This document shows positions 14,738-19,539 of a stretch of DNA of 19,539 bases, piece after piece. The position numbers and the translations under genes are program-made. Numbering within the stretch: the stretch's first letter is position 1; each line of letters starts with the position of its first letter. The notes below the pieces were generated by a model that saw only the letters and a list, made by a program, of their open reading frames with translations, did no database searches and had not been told where the DNA came from. The DNA comes from JBQTKD01 sp052386455 (GTDB taxonomy: Bacteria > Actinomycetota > Actinomycetes > Sporichthyales > Sporichthyaceae), in assembly GCA_052386455.1 (NCBI GenBank), contig JBQTKD010000153.1:1-19539 (forward strand), written 5' to 3'.

Positions 14738-15037
14738 TCAGCTTCCCCGGTACGTGCTGTAGGCGAACGGGCTCAGCAGGAGCGGGACGTGGTGGTGCTC
14801 GGCGGCGTCGCGGACCTCGAACTCGACGACGACTCGCGGGTGGAAGGCGGCGACCCCTGCCGCGGCGAACCAATCGCCCGTCGCGAAGGTCAGGCTGTGC
14901 ACGCCGACGCCGGGGTTCCCGGCGAACCGCGCTCGACCGTCGGCGTCCGTCTGCACCGATTCCGCTCCCCAGGTCACGGTCACGCCGGCGGCGGGACGGC
15001 CGGTGGTCGTGTCGAGGACGTGGGTGGACAGGCTCAT
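14738..15037 (-). CDS. uraH: 5-hydroxyisourate hydrolase (transthyretin-like)
   Basis: A 99-residue HIU hydrolase that opens 5-hydroxyisourate from uricase to OHCU. It shows the N-terminal LSTHVLDTTTGRPAAG motif with the catalytic His, the middle DADGRARF Arg, HHHVPLLLSPFAYSTY with the second His, and the diagnostic C-terminal YRGS. It is slightly short for the family (~105-120 residues) because the segment between GVTVTW and QTDADGR is trimmed; all catalytic positions remain. There is no signal peptide, so it is cytoplasmic. The ATG overlaps the upstream fusion's stop (ATGA). Confidence 0.95.
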   Translation of the reverse strand: MSLSTHVLDTTTGRPAAGVTVTWGAESVQTDADGRARFAGNPGVGVHSLTFATGDWFAAAGVAAFHPRVVVEFEVRDAAEHHHVPLLLSPFAYSTYRGS

Positions 15038-16476
15038 CGGCCGGTCCAGAGACGGCGCAGCCGCAGCGCGGTGATCGCGGCCAGCTCGCGGCGGACGGTC
15101 AGACCTTCGGCCTCGGCCGTGTGGCCCAGGCGTTCGCGCAGGATCGCGAGCAGTTCTTCGCCGCTGCGGCCGGCGGCGCGCACCAGGTACACGTGGCCGA
15201 ACTTCTCCTCGTACGCACGGTTCCCCTCGGCCAGCGCGGTGCGCAGCGCTGCATCCTCGCCGACGCCGGCCTGCTCGCGGCGCGAGTCCGCGCTCTCGGT
15301 TCGCTCGCCGATCCGCGGGTGCCCCGCGAGCGCCTCGGCCAGGTCGTCCTGCCCCAGCCAGGTCAGCGTCGTGTCGGACGTGGCGAGGAGGTCGTCGAGG
15401 GTCGCGTGCGGTCGACCGGCCAAGAGCTCCCTCGCCCAGGCACTCGAGGAGCAGCAGGAGCGCAGCGCGGCCTCGGCCGCCTCGGTGGGCAGGAGGTTCC
15501 AGCGGCGCACGCCGGCGGCCTCCACGGCCTCCGGAGTCGGGTCGCCCCACAGCCGGATGCGGGACAGTCCGCCGTCGGGGATCAGGTCCAGCCGCACCTG
15601 ATGGGCGGTCAGATCGTCGTCGACGTTGAACCAGTGCCGCGTGTCCGGGGCGAGCGCGGTCTGCGGCAGCAGCGGGCGCCACTCCCCCGCCGCGTCCAGG
15701 ACGCCGAGCTTGACGGCTCCGGGCGCGTTGCCGACGAAGTGTGTGGTGTCGACGACGACCTGCCGGATCCGGCCCGGCGCGGCCAGGCCGAGCAGGATCC
15801 AGTCGTTGCCGCCGTCCCGGCGGCGCTTGGTCTCCCACCCGTGCCCCATGGTCGGAGCGTTGCCGGGCGCAATGGCGTTCTCCGGCGGAGAGTAGAACCG
15901 GTCGCTGCAGTCCAGCACCACTCCCCCGTTCTCCGACGCCGCGAGATCGACGGACAGGCCCGCCCACCGGCGGGGGTCGGGCACGACCTCGCCGAGCGCG
16001 CGCAACCGGGCCACGCCGCCGTCCGGATGGATGGTCAGGCGCAGGTGCGTGGCGAGGATCGGGGTGTGCACGTCGAGAACGTTCGCGGTGTTCCCCGCAA
16101 GATCCCGACGGCCCGTCAGGTCCGTCCAGTCCGGGTACGCGGCCACCTCCTCCGCCGGCGGCCAGCCGTCGAGGAAACAGGCGTGCACCTGTGCGGAGGT
16201 CGGGAAGTTGCCGGTGAAGAACGCCGTGTCCACGAAGACCCGGTGGACGACGCCGGGTGCGCCGAGGCGCACGATTACCCAGTCTTCGCCCGGTGAGCGC
16301 CGCCGCCGGGTCTCCCAGCCGTCGTAGATCTGGCCGCGCGGGCCCATGGTGTGCGGTCGATGCGTCGGCGGGGCGTCGGTGAGCAGGTTTTCCTTCTCCG
16401 CGAACGTCTCGTCGTTGGCCAGCAGCACGCTGCCGCCCATCACGCGCGAGGCCAGGTCGATCCACGTGTCACTCAT
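15034..16476 (-). CDS. alc: Allantoicase fused to OHCU decarboxylase
   Basis: A 480-residue bifunctional protein. Residues 1-~312 are allantoicase, hydrolysing allantoate to ureidoglycolate and urea. It has two tandem repeats, with DGWETRRRR (52-60) matching HGWETKRRR (212-220), and VFVDTAFFTGN (80-90) matching VVVDTTHFVGN (240-250). After a short linker, residues ~326-480 are a complete OHCU decarboxylase (UraD), which makes S-allantoin from OHCU. It shows WNLLPTEAAEAALRSCC, the catalytic HPRIGE motif (His386), SRREQAGV, and the KFGHVYLVRAAGRS region. The two activities sit on either side of allantoinase in the pathway and are not consecutive. The start ATG overlaps the allantoinase stop. 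Both halves look intact. Confidence 0.95.
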   Translation of the reverse strand: MSDTWIDLASRVMGGSVLLANDETFAEKENLLTDAPPTHRPHTMGPRGQIYDGWETRRRRSPGEDWVIVRLGAPGVVHRVFVDTAFFTGNFPTSAQVHACFLDGWPPAEEVAAYPDWTDLTGRRDLAGNTANVLDVHTPILATHLRLTIHPDGGVARLRALGEVVPDPRRWAGLSVDLAASENGGVVLDCSDRFYSPPENAIAPGNAPTMGHGWETKRRRDGGNDWILLGLAAPGRIRQVVVDTTHFVGNAPGAVKLGVLDAAGEWRPLLPQTALAPDTRHWFNVDDDLTAHQVRLDLIPDGGLSRIRLWGDPTPEAVEAAGVRRWNLLPTEAAEAALRSCCSSSAWARELLAGRPHATLDDLLATSDTTLTWLGQDDLAEALAGHPRIGERTESADSRREQAGVGEDAALRTALAEGNRAYEEKFGHVYLVRAAGRSGEELLAILRERLGHTAEAEGLTVRRELAAITALRLRRLWTGR

Positions 16477-17801
16477 GCGGCCTCCCGGCTCAGCAGTCGG
16501 CCGGTGGGGGCGTCGCCGACGACCGCGCCACGCAGCCACGTCCGGCGCACGACCCCGGTCAGGCGGCGGCCGGCGTACGGGGTGATCGGGTGACGGTGCG
16601 CCAGTTCCGCGGGCTGCACGACGAACTCGGCGTCCGGCGCGAACTCCACCAGGTCCGCGGCCATGCCCGGGGCGATCTCGCCCTTGTGGCGCAGGCCCGC
16701 CAGCCAGGCGGGCCCTGCGGACATCCAGCCCACGAGCTCGGCCAGCGGCACGCCGCGCTGCCGGGCCGCGGTCCACATGACGGGCAGGCCCAACTGCAGG
16801 GACGAGACGCCGCCCCACGCGGTCGCAAAGTTGCCCGGGCTCTTGAGGTCGAGCGGGCTCGGCGAATGGTCGGACACGACGACGTCGACGACCCCGGTGC
16901 GCAGCCCGGCCCACAGCGCGTCCGCGTTCGCGGCGTCGCGCACCGGTGGGCAGCACTTGAACTCGGTCGCGCCGGCGGGGACCGTGGCGGCGTCGAGCGT
17001 CAGGTAGTGCGGGCAGGTCTCGACGCTGACCGGCACGCCCTCGGCGCGGGCCGCCGCCAGCGTGGGCAGAGCGGCGGCTGCGGACAGGTGCAGGATGTGC
17101 ACGCGTACGCCGGTACGCCGCGAGGCCTCCAACACCGCTCGGATCGCCGCGACCTCGGCCGCGGCCGGGCGGGAGGCCAGAAACTCCGGGTACGCCGGGC
17201 CCGCTGCGGGAGCGTCGGCCAGCACTGCGGCGTCCTCGGCGTGCACGATCAGCAGGCCGTTCAGCCGGGCCACGCGCTCGGCGGCGCTCAGCAGGCCCGC
17301 GCCGTCCAGCGGCGGAAACTCCGGGACCCCGGAGTCGGCGAGAAAGCACTTGAACCCGAACACGCCGGCGGCGTGCAGGTCGGCGAGTTCGGTGCCGTCG
17401 AGGTTGCTCGGGACCGCCCCGCCCCAGAACCCGACGTCGACGTGCACCTGGTTCGCCGCGGCCGCGCGCTTCACCTCGAGCGCGTCGCGGTCCAGCGTGG
17501 GCGGGAGGCTGTTCAGCGGCATGTCCACCAACGTGGTCACCCCGCCGGCGGCTGCCGCGCGGGTGGCCGTCGCGAAGCCCTCCCAGTGCGTGCGGCCCGG
17601 CTCGTTCACGTGCACGTGCGTGTCCACCAGGCCGGGCAGCAGCACGGCGTCCGGGGCGAGCTCGATCGTCTCGGCCGCCTCCACCGCCGCGCCGAGTGGC
17701 AGGACCGCCTCGATGCGCCCGTCCCGCACCACGACGGTGGCGGCGCCCTCTCCGTGCGGCAGCACGACGCGCGGGGCGCGGATCGCCAGGTCGGACGTCA
17801 C
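16473..17801 (-). CDS. allB: Allantoinase
   Basis: A 442-residue cyclic amidohydrolase that converts allantoin to allantoate. Binuclear metal-site residues are visible: His62/His64 in DTHVHVNEPG, the carbamylated Lys151 in GFKCFLADSG, His187 in VHAED, a histidine in HILHLS (about 235-240), and Asp311 in VSDHSPSP. The KSPGNFATAWGG region near 320 is typical of allantoinase rather than dihydropyrimidinase or dihydroorotase. It is the first gene of the purine operon. The GTG start is only 26 bases from the uvrA-like stop, no clear ribosome-binding site precedes it (ACGGTGCTGCA), and no room is left for a normal promoter. The promoter must lie inside the upstream gene, or the operon is read through from it. 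Confidence 0.95.
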   Translation of the reverse strand: MTSDLAIRAPRVVLPHGEGAATVVVRDGRIEAVLPLGAAVEAAETIELAPDAVLLPGLVDTHVHVNEPGRTHWEGFATATRAAAAGGVTTLVDMPLNSLPPTLDRDALEVKRAAAANQVHVDVGFWGGAVPSNLDGTELADLHAAGVFGFKCFLADSGVPEFPPLDGAGLLSAAERVARLNGLLIVHAEDAAVLADAPAAGPAYPEFLASRPAAAEVAAIRAVLEASRRTGVRVHILHLSAAAALPTLAAARAEGVPVSVETCPHYLTLDAATVPAGATEFKCCPPVRDAANADALWAGLRTGVVDVVVSDHSPSPLDLKSPGNFATAWGGVSSLQLGLPVMWTAARQRGVPLAELVGWMSAGPAWLAGLRHKGEIAPGMAADLVEFAPDAEFVVQPAELAHRHPITPYAGRRLTGVVRRTWLRGAVVGDAPTGRLLSREAA

Positions 17802-17827
17802 TGCAGCACCGTAGCGATCGCGCGGGG

Positions 17828-19539
17828 CTAGCCGACGTAGGCCGCGAGGTGTTGGCCGGTCAACGTCGACTTCTTCTTCACCAGGTCCGCGGGGGTGCCC
17901 TCGAAGACGACCCTGCCGCCGTCGTGGCCGGCGCCTGGGCCGAGGTCGACGATCCAGTCCGCATGGGCCATGACGGCCTGGTGGTGCTCGATCACGATCA
18001 CCGACGTGCCTGCGTCGACCAGGCGGTCCAGCAGGGCGAGCAGCTGTTCGACGTCGGCGAGGTGCAGACCGGTGGTGGGCTCGTCGAGGACGAAGACCGA
18101 GGCCTTCTCCCCCATGTGCACCGCGAGCTTGAGCCGCTGCCGTTCGCCGCCGGACAGCGTGGTGAGCGGTTGGCCCAGGGCGATGTAGCCGAGGCCGACG
18201 TCGACGAGCCGAGCGAGGATGGCGTGCGCGGCGGGGGTCTTGGCCTCACCGGCGCCGAAGAACGCCTCCGCCTCGGCGACGGACATCGCGAGCACCTCGC
18301 TGATGTCCCGGCCGCCGAAGGTGTACTCGAGCACGCTCGCGTCGAAGCGCTTCCCCTCGCACAGTTCGCAGAGGCTGCTGACGGCGCCCATCATCGCGAG
18401 GTCGGTGAAGATCACGCCCGCGCCGTTGCAGGTCGGGCAGGCGCCCTCGGAGTTCGGACTGAACAGCGCGGGCTTCACGTTGTTCGTCTTCGCGAACGCC
18501 TTGCGGATCGGCTCCAGCAGCCCGGTGTAGGTGGCGGGATTGCTGCGCCGCGAGCCCTTGATCCCGGTCTGGTCCACGACCACGGCGCCCTCGCGCCCGG
18601 CGACGGAGCCGTGGACGAGCGAGCTCTTGCCGGAGCCGGCGACGCCGGTCACGACGACCAGCACGCCGAGGGGGATGTCGACCGACACGTCCTGCAGGTT
18701 GTGCAGCGTGGCGCCGCGGATCTCGAGGGCACCGGATGCCGAACGCACTGAGGGCTTCAGCGCGGCGCGGTCGTCGAGGTGACGCCCCGTCAGCGTGCCG
18801 GACTTCCGCAGCCCGGCCACCGTGCCCTCGAAGACCACCTGGCCGCCCGCGGTGCCGGCGCCGGGGCCGAGGTCCACGACGTGGTCGGCGATCGCGATGG
18901 TCTCCGGCTTGTGCTCGACGACGAGCACCGTGTTGCCCTTGTCTCGCAACTGGAGCAGCAGGTCGTTCATGCGGGCGATGTCGTGCGGGTGCAGGCCGAT
19001 CGTCGGCTCGTCGAAGACGTAGGTGACGTCGGTGAGCGACGAGCCGAGGTGGCGGATCATCTTGGTCCGCTGCGCCTCTCCCCCGGACAACGTGCCGGCC
19101 GGCCGGTCCAGCGAGAGGTAGCCCAGGCCGATCTCCGCGAACGAGTCGAGGAGGTGCTGTAGCCCGGCGAGCAGCGGGGCCACCGACGGCTCATCCAGGT
19201 CCCGGACCCACACCGCCAGGTCGCTGATCTGCATCGCGCAGAGATCGGCGATGTTGGTGCCCAGGATCTGGGAGGACAGTGCCTCCGCGGTGAGCCGGGT
19301 CCCGTCGCACTCGGGACAGGTCTGGAAGGTGACCGCTCGCTCGACGAAGCGTCGTACGTGCGGCTGCATGGCCTCGGGGTCCTTGGACAGCATGGACTTC
19401 TGGATCCTGGGGATGATGCCCTCGAAGGTCAGGTTGACCCCCTCGACCTTGATCCTGGTGGGTGCGGCATGGAGCATCGTGTCCAGCTGCTTCTTCGTGA
19501 ACGACGCGATCGGCTTGTCCATCGGCAGGCCGACCCCCT
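17828..19539 (-). CDS. UvrA-like ABC ATPase (UvrA2/DrrC type), 5' end off the window
   Basis: The last ~570 residues of a UvrA-family protein. The end of the first ABC module is present: zinc-binding CPECDGTRL, signature TLSGGEAQR, Walker B VFDEPTIGLHPHD. The whole second module follows: Walker A GVAGSGKSSL, a zinc finger CPTCNGAG with CELCEGKRF, signature TLSGGERQRLK, Walker B VLDEPTTGLHLAD. The first Walker A lies beyond the right edge; the frame is open there, so ATG 19522 is internal. The sequence resembles the short (~750-800 residue) actinobacterial UvrA paralogues linked to drug tolerance (DrrC-like) rather than the housekeeping UvrA. No functional link to purine catabolism is evident, but transcription may run on into allB. 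Confidence 0.92.
   Translation of the reverse strand, partial: GVGLPMDKPIASFTKKQLDTMLHAAPTRIKVEGVNLTFEGIIPRIQKSMLSKDPEAMQPHVRRFVERAVTFQTCPECDGTRLTAEALSSQILGTNIADLCAMQISDLAVWVRDLDEPSVAPLLAGLQHLLDSFAEIGLGYLSLDRPAGTLSGGEAQRTKMIRHLGSSLTDVTYVFDEPTIGLHPHDIARMNDLLLQLRDKGNTVLVVEHKPETIAIADHVVDLGPGAGTAGGQVVFEGTVAGLRKSGTLTGRHLDDRAALKPSVRSASGALEIRGATLHNLQDVSVDIPLGVLVVVTGVAGSGKSSLVHGSVAGREGAVVVDQTGIKGSRRSNPATYTGLLEPIRKAFAKTNNVKPALFSPNSEGACPTCNGAGVIFTDLAMMGAVSSLCELCEGKRFDASVLEYTFGGRDISEVLAMSVAEAEAFFGAGEAKTPAAHAILARLVDVGLGYIALGQPLTTLSGGERQRLKLAVHMGEKASVFVLDEPTTGLHLADVEQLLALLDRLVDAGTSVIVIEHHQAVMAHADWIVDLGPGAGHDGGRVVFEGTPADLVKKKSTLTGQHLAAYVG

Noticed and set aside
17828..19522. A complete 564-residue ABC protein starting at ATG 19522
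   Set aside because: The first ABC module would lack its Walker A, and the frame stays open to the window edge, so the true start is outside.
1..19539. CRISPR arrays, tRNA/rRNA genes, insertion sequences, attachment sites
   Set aside because: No regularly spaced repeats, tRNA-like cloverleaf, transposase or integrase coding sequence was seen on either strand.

Overview
The window is very GC-rich, with strong G/C preference at third codon positions, frequent GTG starts and genes that nearly all overlap or abut. This points to an actinobacterium, possibly Pseudonocardiaceae-like; the family is a guess. It holds a nitrogen-scavenging island of two convergent operons, flanked by an HspR/MerR-like regulator on the left and a truncated UvrA2-type ABC protein on the right.

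Left edge (1-557): a possible small actinobacterial hypothetical gene on the minus strand with an uncertain 3' end, then a regulatory stretch with a dyad. A MerR-family gene follows (564-890). It is flanked by two copies of a 14-base element matching at 13 positions.

Guanidine operon (plus strand, about 977-7631): the 5' leader is a guanidine-I (ykkC) riboswitch whose last aptamer strand overlaps a strong intrinsic terminator, so it reads as a guanidine ON-switch. Five coupled genes follow: an APC-family permease, two paired DUF1989/UAAP proteins (predicted carboxyguanidine deiminase subunits), a urea/guanidine carboxylase homologue, and an AtzF-type allophanate hydrolase. The carboxylase gene is odd. 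It encodes only the carboxyltransferase half (AHS2-AHS1-linker). The N-terminal biotin carboxylase and the C-terminal biotin carrier domain are both absent, and no other gene in the window supplies them.

Purine operon (minus strand, 17801 down to 7706): allantoinase, an allantoicase-OHCU decarboxylase fusion, 5-hydroxyisourate hydrolase, 8-oxoguanine deaminase, uricase, the three xanthine dehydrogenase subunits (FAD, Fe-S, molybdopterin), and a CitE-like aldolase-fold protein of unassigned role. This covers 8-oxoguanine or xanthine through urate and allantoin to ureidoglycolate and urea. Ureidoglycolate lyase, a purine transporter, an XDH maturation factor and a dedicated regulator are not in the window. 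The two operons meet tail to tail at an inverted repeat that probably terminates both.

Together, the purine operon makes urea and glyoxylate-level products. The guanidine operon makes allophanate and breaks it to ammonia and CO2. Whether the carboxyltransferase also handles urea from purines, and where its biotin carboxylase and carrier come from, are the main open questions.
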